The notes beneath the pieces were generated by a model, which worked only from the letters and a program-made list of their open reading frames with translations, was not told the origin of the DNA and searched no databases. A DNA stretch of 64,000 nt from Smallanthus sonchifolius (lineage: Eukaryota; Streptophyta; Magnoliopsida; Asterales; Asteraceae), in NCBI GenBank assembly GCA_023525975.1, contig CM042018.1, positions 79,801,001 through 79,865,000 on the forward strand, in the 5' to 3' direction. The first letter of the stretch is position 1, and each line of letters starts with the position of its first letter. The position numbers were made by a program, and so were the translations under genes. Shown here one piece after another: positions 44,229 through 55,770 of this stretch.

Positions 44229-44984
44229 CGAACGATTCAAACTCTCGAAGGCATGCTTAGAGCCTGTGTCATTGACTTCAAGGGAAATTGGGATTTACAT
44301 CTACCCCTAATCGAGTTCTCGTACAACAACAGTTATCACACGAGCATTAGCATGGCTCCTTTTGAAGCACTTTATGGTCGAAAGTGTCGATCTCCTATCT
44401 GTTGGACTGAAATTGGTGAATCACAAATCACTGGTCCTGAACTTATTCAAGAGACTTCCGACAAGATAATATTAATCCGAGACAACCTTCTGGTAGCAAG
44501 AAGTCGGCAAAAGAGCTATGCCGACAAACGTAGAAAACCCTTAGAATTTCAAGTTGACGATCTGGTTTTTCTCAAGGTATCCCCTTGAAAAGGTGTAGTT
44601 CGTTTTGGAAAGAAAGGGAAACTTGCTCCAAGATTCGTAAGTCCTTTTAAAATCCTTGAGCGAATTGGGAAGGTAGCCTACAAATTGGACCTACCTGAAG
44701 GACTCGGTAACGTTCATCCAACATTTCATATCTCAAACCTAAAGAAATGCTTAGCTGACGAGAATCTCCACATACCACTTGACAAGGTTCACACTGACGA
44801 AACAATGCACTTCGTGGAGAAGCCCGTGGAGATCATGGACCGAGAAGTTAAGCAACTCAAGCGAAGTCGCATTCCAATTATTAAGGTTCGGTGGGAATCC
44901 AAACGTGGCCCTGAGTTCACATGGGAACGTGAGGATCAAATGAAAGCCAAATACCCACATCTGTTTCCAGGACCCTCTTCCTAA
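44229..44984 (+). pseudogene. Gypsy A integrase C-terminus and chromodomain
   Basis: The polyprotein frame continues after the 44226 stop (LEGMLRACVIDFKGNW, ALYGRKCRSPICW), with another stop at 44586-44588. It then encodes APRFVSPFKILERIG and the chromodomain (KVRWESKRGPEFTWERED), ending at a natural stop at 44982-44984. The C-terminal chromodomain identifies a Gypsy chromovirus. Confidence 0.9.
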
Positions 44985-45021
44985 TCAATTTCGGGACGAA
45001 ATTTTCTAAAGTAGAGGAGAC
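44985..45021 (+). other. Gypsy A polypurine tract region
   Basis: AATTTCG-ggA-CGAAATT is followed by aaagtagaggagac, purine-rich, directly before TGTAATC at 45022. Confidence 0.8.
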
Positions 45022-47471
45022 TGTAATCTCCAGGAAATTTCCCGCTTTTATTTTAACTTTTCCGGCAATGTAAGTTCATTATTTTGGTGAATCGCATTTA
45101 TGAAGAACGTTAATTACCTACTTCAAATTCATAAGTAATAAATATTTATGTTATATGCTTTGTAAATAATTGTCACCATCCTATTCCATAAATATATAGG
45201 TACATACTAAGTCATTTCTAAAACTATATATACACACATGATATAAACAATTTATTATGAAAATATAACATTGCTAGTATTTTTAAATTACTAAAGGTAA
45301 ATAAAACAAATAAATATATAATTATATCTATAAACATATTAAATATGAATTATGATGAAATGAAGTCATGAACATAAAATTTATGAGCACTTAAATTGAA
45401 ATATGTTATGAAATTAAAAACTATTTTTCATATTTTGCAATCTTAATCCCTATAACAAATTAAATTTTGTAAATAAGCCCATGATACTACCCTATAAATA
45501 GACCCTCATTCTTCCCTCATTCTCACACCATATCAAGTTCTAATCCCTCTCTCAAGATTCAAAGTCATTTCCATATTCATAAGTAAGTTCTTCTTATATT
45601 CTTGCTTGTTCATACTTTTCCTTTAAAAATCTCTCATAACTAGCTAGATCTATGATCCCTAACATGTTTATGTTATAATTATAGACCTATCCAAGATCAA
45701 AAGCCCTATTTTAATTAAAATTGTGTCAAACTTTTATTTAAAAGCTTGGTTGATCATTCTTACTCCTTTCAATTTCAAAAATTATGTTTTTACTAAAAAT
45801 CCTTATTTTCAAGTTATATTATTTAATATTCAATTTCTATCTTTACATAAACTTATATTTTCACTTTAGCCCATATACTTTCCAAACACAAACTAAACTT
45901 GGTTAAGTATGCAAATAGAGTAAATTTCAAACCATTATGTAGTTATCTGGCAAACATTAAAGTTCTGGCTAGGAAAAGACGGGGTTCTGATCCGGCCAAC
46001 TCTTTTCTCGGAACTTTTCTGTTGGAGGTACTACTCTGGAATGATAACCATTCTAGTGTACAACAACCACTTTCAACTAATTATGATTATGATTATAAAC
46101 TCATTTCTTTATAAATATTTATACAAACTTTTATATAATTTATTTTTATTATATGTGAACATTTAAAACTCAATTCTATATTTTTAATTAATAATTAATT
46201 ATGGTTTAATTATTAATTAATTAAAACATTATTATACTTTAAATTTTGGTTTAATTACCAACTAATTAAATCATTATTTTTAACACTTGTTTTTCATAAA
46301 TCAAATGAAAGATTTCATTCATTTATTTATGTAGTAAATTATTTAATTACTCAACTAATTATTACTCATTTATTTATTCATATATCTATCTATTAATTTA
46401 TGCAATTACAAATAAAAGAAAACTAGTCATTTATTTATTTGTGTATTTATTTACAAACAAAAGAAACCTAATTATTTATTCATACGTTTATATAATTATT
46501 ACAAACAAACAACATCGTTATTAATTTTTTCACTTATTACAATACAAATATTTATAAAAGATTTACATAAAATATTATTTGCAACTCAAATAATTATTTT
46601 ATTATTAAAATGAGGACACTCACATCAATCTCCTCGCACAATAGGATTCTCTATTTCAGTTGTACAAATCATTGATATATATGTTCCATCAAACATAGGT
46701 TAACCTTGTGATTAGCTAGAACATTTGTGCAATATACTTGTGTGACATCCAAGCTACTCATTACAAGGTGAGTTTACATAGCCCCTTTTTACTGTTTTTA
46801 CTTTTGGGGTGAAACATGTCGTCAACTTTATCTATTTAACCAAATTCAATATCTATGTTCTTGTGCTTGATCTTTTTGCTTTATATTTGAACTACTTGGT
46901 GACCATTGCAGGTGTTTCAAGCCAGTACATTCATTAACTTACAGCCCAAGCCTAAGGTAGTACCTAACATGATCATTTATATGGGAAACTGAAACTATAA
47001 CTTACCACAAGACCTTAGCGGGTTTTGTTGGGTATCAACTATAACTTGGAGTATCCGCTTGCTCCCTTTTTAAAATGGCAATCAGTGGGATTGCGTATCT
47101 AGTTTTCTATTATCAGGCTTGAATTGTACGCTTGGAACCTTGTACGTTCTCACATATATGCTTTAGACATGCGGTGAACATATTGAATTGTAATCTATAC
47201 TAACTCTTTGGTGACAAAACCTGTGTATCTCACCAACTACTTGTAGTTGACAGTTACTTACATGTTTCAGGTACATCTGTTTGAGGACTACTTGCTCACC
47301 TAGGACTTGGACCTAGTTTAATTTAAATTATGTTTTGAACGTTTCATTTTCCTATGTAACAGATGCTTTTAATTTGAATAATAAATATTATCATATTTAA
47401 TAGATGATCATGTGCTTATGAACAACCGCGTCAGCCCCGGCGTTTAATCTGCCGTCGGCTGGGGTGTGACA
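45022..47471 (+). mobile_element. Gypsy A 3' LTR
   Basis: 2450 bp, colinear with the 5' LTR with scattered substitutions only. The TATA box is at 45492-45501 and the candidate intron at 46768-47270 (503 nt), with acceptor TGTTTCAG. Confidence 0.95.
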
Positions 47472-47476
47472 TAACC
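47472..47476. other. Right target-site duplication of Gypsy A (TAACC)
   Basis: It directly follows the LTR end GTGTGACA at 47471 and matches 28013-28017. Confidence 0.95.
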
Positions 47477-48240
47477 TTGCTTTGAATTTGAGGTACCAGG
47501 CCGTCGATGTACCTCTCGATCCTCTTGAATGCTCGAGTTACCATTTGTGGACACATGACAGCTAATTCATGAGAGCAGGTAGTATAAAGCTCAATCTCTG
47601 AACCCTCCATCTTCAAGTTCCAAAATTCACCCTCCAGTTTTTGAATTTCATCACGACGGCAGTACTCTTCCCTCATCATGGTCTTGAATTCTTCCCAATG
47701 TAGGGTATTAGCCATGTCTAGACCAATATCTGGCCCTAAGAGTTCCACCAAGTAAGGGCAGGACCCTCAAGTGTACCGGAGGCATACTTAACCTGGTTTG
47801 CTTGGGGGGTGTTGCACATAGCAAATACCGATTCCACTTTCTCGATCCAACGGAGCAAACCAACTGCTTCTTCAGCTCCACTGAACGCGTGTGGCTTGCA
47901 GTCCATGAAAGTTTTGAAAGTGCAAGTCTGCTGGTTATTGTGCTGACCTGGATCGGAAATAATTACACATTTGAGGATACAAGGTTCAGAAACGATTTTG
48001 GAGTAAGTAATTGACTTGTTAGAGTCGACAGATATCGAATTTACCTGTAGCATTATGTGCGGCTACTAAGGCTTCTGTCATACTATCGTTGATGAGTGCA
48101 ATGAGTTCAGCTGCAGTCATATTGATATTACCGTGACCACCATTACAACCACCACGTCCACGACCGCATCCAAACATGATCTTCACATTCACAAATACAA
48201 ATAATGAGAAACTACATTGCATATTATCATCATACATGTA
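47477..48240 (-). pseudogene. Gypsy C Gag N-terminal and core region
   Basis: On the minus strand, frames from about 48180 down encode a Gly/Arg-rich start (FGCGRGRGG), MTAAELIALINDSM, then TFKTFMDCKPHAFSG, LLRWIEKVESVF, LTWWNS and RDEIQKLEGEFWNLKM. These are Gypsy Gag core motifs found also in A and B (TFKHFNSC, WWNGEK, NEVKKLEAE). The frame shifts near 47740 and 48040. It breaks at 47477, where Gypsy A inserted, and continues at 28012. Confidence 0.82.
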
Positions 48241-48362
48241 CGAGTAAACAAATGAAAACTAAACCACAGCATCTAGAAATATCTGTTGATTAAATAAATG
48301 AAAACTAAACCACAGCATCTAGTAAACAAATGAAAACTAAACCACAGCATCTAATATTTCAA
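48241..48362. repeat. Short direct repeat, three units
   Basis: aaatgaaaactaaaccac followed by agcatct occurs three times (48250, 48296 and 48327) with variable spacers. It lies in the Gypsy C leader. Confidence 0.8.
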
Positions 48363-48479
48363 TAAAAATTCTTGATTAAATAAATTGTAACGGCTACAAC
48401 GTAATTTCAATCAAAATATCAAAATCTAGAAATATCTATTGGGTGGGAACAACCCTGCCCATCTAGGTTTAGAAAGAAA

Positions 48480-49147
48480 GATAAATGAAGATAGGATATC
48501 ACATTCCGCTGCTAGCTGAAGAAATAACTGATCGCATCATCGTCCTCAGTTGGTTCTTCCTCGGGCTCATCATCCTGTGCGTCTCCCACTACATTGGCAG
48601 CTGCAAGCTGTGCCTCCAGCTCTTCAATCTTATTCTCAGCCGCTCCAAGGTCAAACTATAGTACATTCACCCGATTTTCTAATTCATGAAATTCTGCCAC
48701 CAGGTTGTCATGCACCTTGTCAGTCTTTCCTAGATCTGCTGTCAGTTTCTCAATCCTCTAGTCAGATTGATTTCCACGTTGTAATAGTCCGGTAATCTGG
48801 CCCACTGCATCGCGCATGTTGCAGACTTCACGGTCCATCTCTGCTACAAAGGCAGCAAAGGCCTTCTCTAGTTGGTATGGTAGAGGTGGCAAGGCTCGCG
48901 ATGAAGATGAAGAAGAAGGAGTGTCAGTAGTGAGTGGGGTGGGACTCGTTCCTGGTGGATCCAGCTCCTGATCATGTCAGGATACCAATCCCAGTCGTGC
49001 GTGTTATCTCTGACACGAACATGAAATGGCTCTTCGTACACTATGGTGTCATCAATCGGGCTCAGCCGACGTCTCTTAGGCTCTAGTGAAGGTATAGTAG
49101 GCGCATCAGGTTCCTAGGCAACTATAGATGTAGGTGGAGTAGACATT
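48480..49147 (-). pseudogene. Possible extra ORF upstream of Gypsy C gag
   Basis: Read on the minus strand from an ATG at 49147, the sequence gives a Pro/Ser-rich start, a charged block ending EEPFHVRVRDNTHDWDW, then, after frameshifts, a Leu/Glu/Lys heptad-like stretch (ELENRVNVL, KIEELEAQLAAA) and an acidic tail (DDEPEEEPTEDDD). The coding-like composition suggests a decayed coiled-coil protein, but I do not recognise the family. It could be an additional N-terminal Gag part or an unrelated fragment. Confidence 0.4.
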
Positions 49148-49192
49148 TCCTATAACGTAAGGTGTAAGTGCCATGTTTGAGTGTCTGTGTCA

Positions 49193-49286
49193 TGTAACTA
49201 ATGCATGCGTGCGGTTATATTCTAGTATGCAATCCTAGTTCTTTATAACCAATGTCTCTGTAACTAATGCGTGCGTTATATTCTAG
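49193..49286. repeat. Pair of direct repeats at the inner end of the Gypsy C LTR
   Basis: tgtaactaatgc...gtgcg...ttatattctag occurs near 49193 and 49259, 66 bp apart. Between them, ttctttataaccaatg may be a decayed PBS. Confidence 0.5.
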
Positions 49287-49390
49287 GCGCCAAAAAACCA
49301 AGTTATTGAAAAGCAGATAAATAATTTAAATGTTTGCAATTGTAATAGACTCCCATGCATGTCCTAACCATGTACTTGTGCCTTAGCGAC

Positions 49391-49847
49391 CTGAGAAAAC
49401 ATGTTGAGAAAATATGTCAACACTAGGTTGGTGAGTTCATAGGTTTCAGTTAATAATAATGTTTGCCAGATTATGTACATTCAATATATATCAATAGGTA
49501 GCTAACCTATGTTCAAGTTACTAAAGCGCTCGAAACGGAAGCTGACTTTTTGTGTTTGATTCCTTCCACCACGTCTATCAACAGTGGTGATGTGTTAGGT
49601 CAATATTACACCCGATCGACCTCCAATCGAGTTAGCGCGACTAAAGCGGGTGGGGTTTGTCAAACCCAGTAGTACTACTAAAGATTACCATGCTAAATCC
49701 ATATTAAACGGTTCTATGTGTAAGGACTTTCATGATAGAGTGTTACATTTAGTTTAGCAAGTGATATATAAGAATTACAGTAATCATGTGTTTGCGTCAT
49801 GTTTTCTCCCCCTAATTTAAAAACAGTAAAGGGGTCGTGAAACTCAC
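49391..49847 (-). other. Candidate LTR intron, Gypsy C
   Basis: On the minus strand it starts with GAG/GTGAGT at 49847 and ends with TTTTCTCAG at 49391, 457 nt. The hairpin and TTGAC box are present despite strong decay elsewhere. Confidence 0.45.
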
Positions 49848-50376
49848 CTCAGATGTGTAGAGTGTAGGTAAATAGCACCAAAACAAGGATGCAACAATAC
49901 CACAAATAGATTGCACGTGGAAAGTCTACGAATGCCCTAGAATATGATTTATGATTGTTAGGGATACGTAGGAATATGTGACGATGATATGGGTAGATCG
50001 GATGTCCTAAATATGCTTATGAATAACGAATAGACATCTTGTCATCAGGAATAGAAAATCTCTAGTTTGGTATTTACTATGGATGTGGTATGCGTGCAAC
50101 ACAATTAGACACGAGATAATAATATTAAATAATAGTTCGTGTTTTTGTGAACAAATTAAATGTTTAAATGATAATATAAATAATTATTTAAGTGATAATA
50201 ACAATAAATACATTATCTTAATTAAAAATAATGCTTAGAATAAATTAGCAACATAATCCCGAGCACACGGTTGTTTTCCGGTGTCAAACCGTGTTTATAT
50301 ATCATTATAATAACATAGGCATTGATTTTACTTAAAAATATAACATAAAAAGCTTCTGAAAAATTAAATGTAGGTT

Positions 50377-50446
50377 GTGGGACTCGAACCCGGGTCTCTC
50401 CCACAACAGCACACAGTCTTAACCATTCTGCCCGGTAGGGTATCGC
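50377..50446 (-). repeat. tRNA-derived (SINE-like) fragment
   Basis: On the minus strand it reads CAGAATGGTTAAGACTG (A-box-like), about 25 bases, then GGGTTCGAGTCCC, a near-consensus pol III B box, followed by an A/T-rich tail. A complete tRNA cloverleaf does not form by eye, so a SINE head or tRNA pseudogene is more likely than a working tRNA gene. Confidence 0.45.
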
Positions 50447-51006
50447 ATTAGAGATCCGGCCCGGTTTGTTTTTAACACAGAAAGTCCCTGTGTTCTTCCC
50501 CTTATCGCGAATCGATTGAAACCCGCCCTCAAATCCAATGATTTCGATCGCGACAGCCCACAAATGTGAATGTGTTTTGTTAATCGGTACAATGCGAACT
50601 AGTGGGTGTGTTTAATTTCAAAAACATCAATTCTAGATCGATTAGTTCTTGTTTGAAACACCGAAACCCTAAGTTTTAAAAATGGAATCAAATTGAGTAA
50701 ATATTAAAAAATAAATAGTTGGATTCATAGGGCTTTCAACAAGTGATGGATTGCGAATTTAACCATGTAATTTAATTTGATTGAGATTGAGTCTAGGTTA
50801 GGGTTCGATTAAACCGATAATGCGATGAACCCTAGATTTGGGTCGAGTTCAATTCGATGGTATAAGCCCTGAATAGGTTAGGGCTTCTGTTCTAGAAATG
50901 AAAACCAAACTGCAGGTGTGTTTGGTTACCTCAATCGAGTTTGAATTGACAGAGATCGACTAGATATCAGTCACGATTCCGATGGGTTGGTCTCCGGTGT
51001 CTCTGG

Positions 51007-51175
51007 CTTCATCTCCGGTCAAATTGAGATGTGCAAAAGCTTCAGAGAGGTGCGAATGAGGTGCGCAAAGTGATTGATTGTGAAATGGTAATCGGGATTA
51101 GTCGAATCCGAAGGTATACGTTGAGGGGTCAACGACTTCATCTCCAGTCAAATTGAGATGTGCAAAATATATACT
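51007..51175. repeat. Direct repeat of about 34 bp
   Basis: cttcatctcc(g/a)gtcaa and attgagatgtgcaaaa occur together at about 51007 and 51137, at the U3-side end of the Gypsy C LTR. Confidence 0.7.
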
Positions 51176-51189
51176 TGTTTTAGAAATGG

Positions 51190-52492
51190 TTTCCAGAGAT
51201 CAGGTTTTAAATTTATAAAATGATAAATACTCAAACTAAACACACACAATAGGCCAGTTTACCTATAGCAGCGTAATATAGTTTAGGTAAGAACCAAGTA
51301 TCGAACCAATGGACACGGTAGAGTTCCAATATTCAACGTTTGTTATCATTTAGTCAGTTTAATTAGTGAGTGGGTTGTGAAGCCGGAATGTTAATGATAG
51401 AAAAGTAAATGACAGTAAAGTAAATAACATAAAAGTAAAAATGTGTGTGAAGTGTGTAACATAAATGTAAATAGCAGAATAATAAATAGCAAGAAAGTAA
51501 ATATCTCGAGGATGATCAGGTCACGAGGAGTATTGCTTTGGGCTTCGAATCCTCTTGGTATATGATAATGTTAAGTTAACTAATCCAGTGGTATGACTAA
51601 TACAAATGTGTGAACGGTACACCGCTAGAGCCTCATTCTCACAACATTTAGTTCATGAATTGTGTTTTTTGAATAAAATGGTAGGATTCCCAGCTAGGGA
51701 CATCGTTTCTCTCAACTCTTTAAATGTTGTCTCCAAGTTGGTTTGAGACATCGGACTTAAATATCTTTATTATTATTTGAAAGAGTGATTAGACTTTGTT
51801 AACCAGGAGGCGGTGCAACAATGGGACCATGTATAAAGACGTACCGTTCCCAACATGAGTTCAACAATTCTTGGTTTCATAACAAGTTCGTATAAAGACA
51901 TACGATCGTATTAGTATTAACCAATCCTTGGCTTATCAAAATCAGCTTGTATAAAGACGTACAAGTTTCAAGAGAAGTTTGATTAAAAAAATTTTATGGT
52001 CTTACACTTTAAAATCAAGAACACTCACAAGTGTAAAGACAAAATCAAGTAATAGCAAAAATCCATCATGAAGATGGTTTTAAGAACGAATGACTAAAGA
52101 ACATAAAAATACCATTAGATTAATACGTTAAACATTAACATACACCAAACTTCATCTTCACCCTAGCAATAGAAAGTGTTTAGCCACGAATGGCCATACT
52201 AACTAGCGTAACGTTGAGTTTCGTAAGCTCCCCTATTGCGGACAAAGAGGAGGAGCCTCTCTACTCTCTACTCTAACTACGAAAATGCTCTCTCTAGATG
52301 GTGTTTCTTTGCTTCTTGAGGTGTGTGGAGTGAAGAAATCAAGTCATCTATTTATAGGCCTCAAAATGAGCAATGCATGGCCGTCCATTGGTTTGCACGG
52401 GCGTGCAAACACCTCGGGAATCAAACAGGGTACAAGGGACAGTGTACTAGAGCCTTGGGGAGCAAGTTGGGCAATGCATGCTCGTGCATTGG
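51190..52492. mobile_element. Older LTR-like sequence, left part (LARD-2 target)
   Basis: No credible gene is present. Phrases such as gtttacctatagcagcg, taagaaccaagtatcgaacc and a run of aaagtaaata variants recall LTRs of Tat/Ogre or Athila-type Gypsy elements, from memory only. Repeats of gtataaagac(g/a)tac occur at 51833-51975. The part near 52370-52487 has gcacgggcgtgc-like near-palindromes. LARD-2 inserted at 52493, and the sequence resumes at 63731. Confidence 0.4.
52488..52492. other. Left target-site duplication of LARD-2 (ATTGG)
   Basis: ATTGG precedes the terminus TGTCACGCCC at 52493 and recurs at 63726-63730 after the other terminus. Confidence 0.93.
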
Positions 52493-52751
52493 TGTCACGC
52501 CCCCAAATTCATTTACTTAATTAATAAATAAATTAAGGTTGCAACGATTGGTAACATTACACAACAACGGAAGCTAAAACAAAGACTATTAATGTATTGA
52601 ACACCATTACAAATACAAAATTAAGTTAGTACATTATCCTAGAACCATATAGGTCAAACCCGTCTTGAGGTTTGACAATCATGTTGCTTTGGCTTCTAGG
52701 GTTTAATCTAACTGGCTAACCTATTCCAACCGCGCCATAGCTATATTTTAC

Positions 52752-53481
52752 CTGAAAAACATACTTAAAAGTGTCAACACAAAGGTTGGTGATTTCATAG
52801 GTTTAGTTGTCTCAGTGTAAAATGGTTTTCCTTGAAAACATTGATATCGTGTACATGGCATAATATAAAAGCGTTTTCCTTGAAAACATGAGATGACTTC
52901 ATAGTCATGAAATGAATAGTTTTCCCAACGGAAGCATGTGATGAATTCATAGTCATAAAACGAGTAGTTGTCCCAATGAAAACATGTTAATGAATTTATG
53001 CCCATGCCAAGCCCTTTTTTATGAAATTGATAATGATAGGAACGTTAACTAAAACAAGTCGCAGTTTCATGTGTATATGAAAAACAAAACAAGTAATGTT
53101 GACCCATTTGTAGACTAGCTAGGAATACAAATAATATGTTCATACATGAAGTGTTACCAAACCATGACAATTGTTCTTTGGCCCCTCATATTTGTTATTG
53201 GACCCTAGGCTACAGTTAATGGTTACTAAGTTGTTCCAGGGGACTTTACGAGATCAATAATCGTTCGTACTCATCCAAACATCTAGGTCGGGTCTTGTTC
53301 TCTTGTTACCGTATGAAAATGTTTGTAAATATGTTTCATGTTTTCTCAAATGTATCACGTAATGATGTTCTCAAATGTATCAAACGACGATGCTTCATGT
53401 TTTCTAAACGTGTTAAGCAATTATGTTTCTCCCTCGATGTATCTAAAACGTTTAAAGGTAAAAAGGGGGCAGTGAACTCAC
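52752..53481 (-). other. Candidate LTR intron, LARD-2 3' LTR
   Basis: On the minus strand it runs from CAG/GTGAGTTCAC at 53481 to TTTTTCAG at 52752, 730 nt, with GTTGAC 25 nt upstream of the acceptor. The partner LTR differs by one 88 bp net indel inside it. Confidence 0.5.
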
Positions 53482-55467
53482 CTGATGACGTGTCAAGAAT
53501 ACTAACGTCCTTCTGATATTATTGAAAACCAGTGTTCACATGATGTAACAATCACAAATGTATGTCATGCATGAGTCCTACGACACCTGTAGGTACTTTA
53601 TGAGATTCGTAGGCTAACCCTAATAATGTAAACGAGTCTAAACTCGTGTTGAGTTATCACGCGTGCGGTTGAGCTCTGATGATTCTTAACAGTATTATCG
53701 GTTCAGTATACGATGTTGGTTTAACATTCGGTAATATTAGTTGCTTGATCAGAGTCGAGTTTCCCGACTCGAATATGTTTCATTTGTTATATTCAAAAAT
53801 AGTAGTTTGTCTTGTATACGATCATATATAGCTATGTGCGTATATATATTTAATGATAATAATTCAGGTTTGTGCGTCTTTAAAAAGTGAATGTAACTAT
53901 TATTTAGTAAAATAATTTCAGGACTTGTATATATTCATATGCGTATTTATAAATATATTCATATACTTATATAGTTTTAAAACCCTGAAATATAGTTGTA
54001 CCGTATTTTGTTTTGAAATAAACATTCTTTAATAGAATATGTTCGTCTTTAGGTAACCATATATGCATAATTTTATCTACTTTAGTATATTCAATTATTA
54101 TATTTTATCTATATTCGCATCCGAGTGTTAGTCGCCCAATTGTGTATATATATACATTTGTGTGTGTGATCTAAATATCGTTTTATAAAATAATCGTTTG
54201 GTTTCGTATAAAGTGTGAGGATTTATAATTACATATATCTATTAGAACGTATTTACTTATATAAAAATATTTTTGTATGGATCATTCTTATTTGTTAAAC
54301 CCTCGTTTAGTTACTATGGATATGCGTTTATTAGTATAATCATTTAATCGTCATAATGAACATAATTATTATTTATTTCTAAAAAATACATCTATTGTTC
54401 AATTTGTCCCAAATCATAAATTAAAACGGTTTTTATACCTCAATTATAGTATAAATAGTTTAATATCAAGATATATATATATATATATATTATGTGTACG
54501 TATTAAGCGTTAATCAAGTTCCATTTTTACCATAGACACGTTCAAGATCATCTTTACTCGTATAAGAATTTGGACGTTTAGTTTGTACGAAATCCTCCCA
54601 CCATCCATACTATAATATGACTTATTATTACTTATTATTACGTTAATATTTATTTATTTCTAACGAATAATTTAGGGCTCAACGAAAAACTAACTGCACG
54701 CACGTTTGACTTTCACATAAATAAACATAACTATTTTGGCGCGCGTTTATACCTTTCCGCTCACTCGGGTCGTATACGTAATCCGTTCATAACCGTCGAC
54801 CCGTATTGACCAAATTTGACTAGTTTGACCTTCGTTGACCGAAACCCGAGGCTATCAAGAACGACCAGAAATTTCTCGCCTATCCGGTTCGTCCCGTCTT
54901 CGCCATAACCTATCCAGAATCCATAATAACACACCGAAATGAAATCCGACCACCAAATCACTAGTTTTATCACATAAATCAACAGATCTAGAGGTCCCAA
55001 GAGTTTAATTAACAATAAACCGTTTTCGGGTTCTGGTTTATACCTCAGATCATTGGAAAAGGAATGGAATCGAACGAAAACCATACCTACATCTTAATAC
55101 ACCTCTGATATGATGAGATTTAGGTTCTGCAGGTCCAGATCTATAGATCTTGCTTGCTGGAAACCTAGCTTAGTCGTCGGAAAACCGAATATCGCCGGAT
55201 CTTGGGAAAAAAAACGAGAATCGCAGTAAAACACTCCCATTTGCCCGGATCAGCTCTGCTCCCTGCTTGTAACTATCATCTAAGGCCGGATTCATCCCGC
55301 CACCGCCGGGTCGTTCTGCTTTGGATGCCAGAAAAACGACTGGACCCTGTTACCGCCATCTCCTTCTTCATCTTCCGTCAACTACGGCGGAACCCTAAAG
55401 CAGTCGCCGCTGCCGCCATCGATCTCATCGGGAACTCCGTCAGCACCGCTTCGTTCGTCCACCACCG

Positions 55468-55680
55468 TTAACACTGCCACCACTGCACGTCGTGGTCACC
55501 GGAAAAACGTGTTGACAACCCCCTCCCTTTGGTTGTTGTTTGCCATTTTGGGACCCCATAATTGTCGGAAACTGGTTGGACTTGAGACAAAGGAGAAGAC
55601 GAAGGTGTGTTCGTGTGGTTGGCTGCTACACGACGGTGGTCGCCAGGAGGAGCCGCCGGAGGTCGCCGGCCTCCTCCCAT
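55468..55680 (-). CDS. Small GC-rich ORF in LARD-2 3' LTR
   Basis: The 70-codon frame begins MGGGRRPPAAPP about 80 bp downstream of the TATA box and contains SPLSQVQPVSDN and VPKWQT. The other LTR carries a matching open frame at 62507-62716 (69 codons from the same Met). No family is recognised. It could be a leader ORF or a captured gene fragment, or simply lack stops because of its GC content. Confidence 0.3.
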   Translation of the reverse strand: MGGGRRPPAAPPGDHRRVAANHTNTPSSSPLSQVQPVSDNYGVPKWQTTTKGRGLSTRFSGDHDVQWWQC

Positions 55681-55756
55681 AACTGCACTCTCTCTCTAGC
55701 GAACACACACTTGTGTGTGTGGTTATGCAAATGAAAAGGAAGGAGGAGATAAAGTT

Positions 55757-55770
55757 CTATTTATATATAG
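55757..55770 (-). promoter_or_regulatory. LARD-2 3' LTR TATA box
   Basis: The minus strand reads CTATATATAAATAG, followed by a GA-rich leader (gagagagagtgcag). It is conserved at 62797-62810 in the other LTR. Confidence 0.7.

Larger units (their letters stand above)
28018..47471 (+). mobile_element. Gypsy A: complete Tekay-type chromovirus interrupted by Gypsy B
   Basis: The element has two 2450 bp LTRs, a PBS, Gag-Pol remnants with C-terminal chromodomain, a polypurine tract and a TAACC target duplication. Without the nested 9641 bp Gypsy B and its duplicated 5 bp, it is about 9.8 kb. Gag-Pol is broken by stops and one in-frame deletion. The LTRs are equal in length and about 98% identical by eye, so insertion was fairly recent. 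It sits antisense in the gag of Gypsy C. Confidence 0.95.
49259..51170 (-). mobile_element. Decayed 5' LTR of Gypsy C
   Basis: On the minus strand this follows the Gypsy B LTR layout: a leader block with GAAGCCCTAACCTATTC and a matching AGGGCT arm (about 50857-50885), a GAG/GTGAGT donor at 49847, a CCCC...GGGGG hairpin, CTCACCAAC, GTTGAC and a TTTTCTCAG acceptor ending at 49391. Its U3 end is not identifiable and may be truncated near 51170. A tRNA-like fragment is inserted at about 50380. No genes are seen. Confidence 0.6.

Noticed and set aside
50377..50446. Functional tRNA gene
   Set aside because: T-stem pairing fails outside three base pairs and no full acceptor stem is seen.
52285..52524. 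79-codon ORF before LARD-2
   Set aside because: It runs across the insertion junction at 52493, so it cannot be an old gene.
53295..53516. Cys- and Lys-rich 73-codon ORF, with a copy at 60613-60834
   Set aside because: It covers the conserved LTR hairpin and donor on the opposite strand. Duplication follows from the LTR pair.
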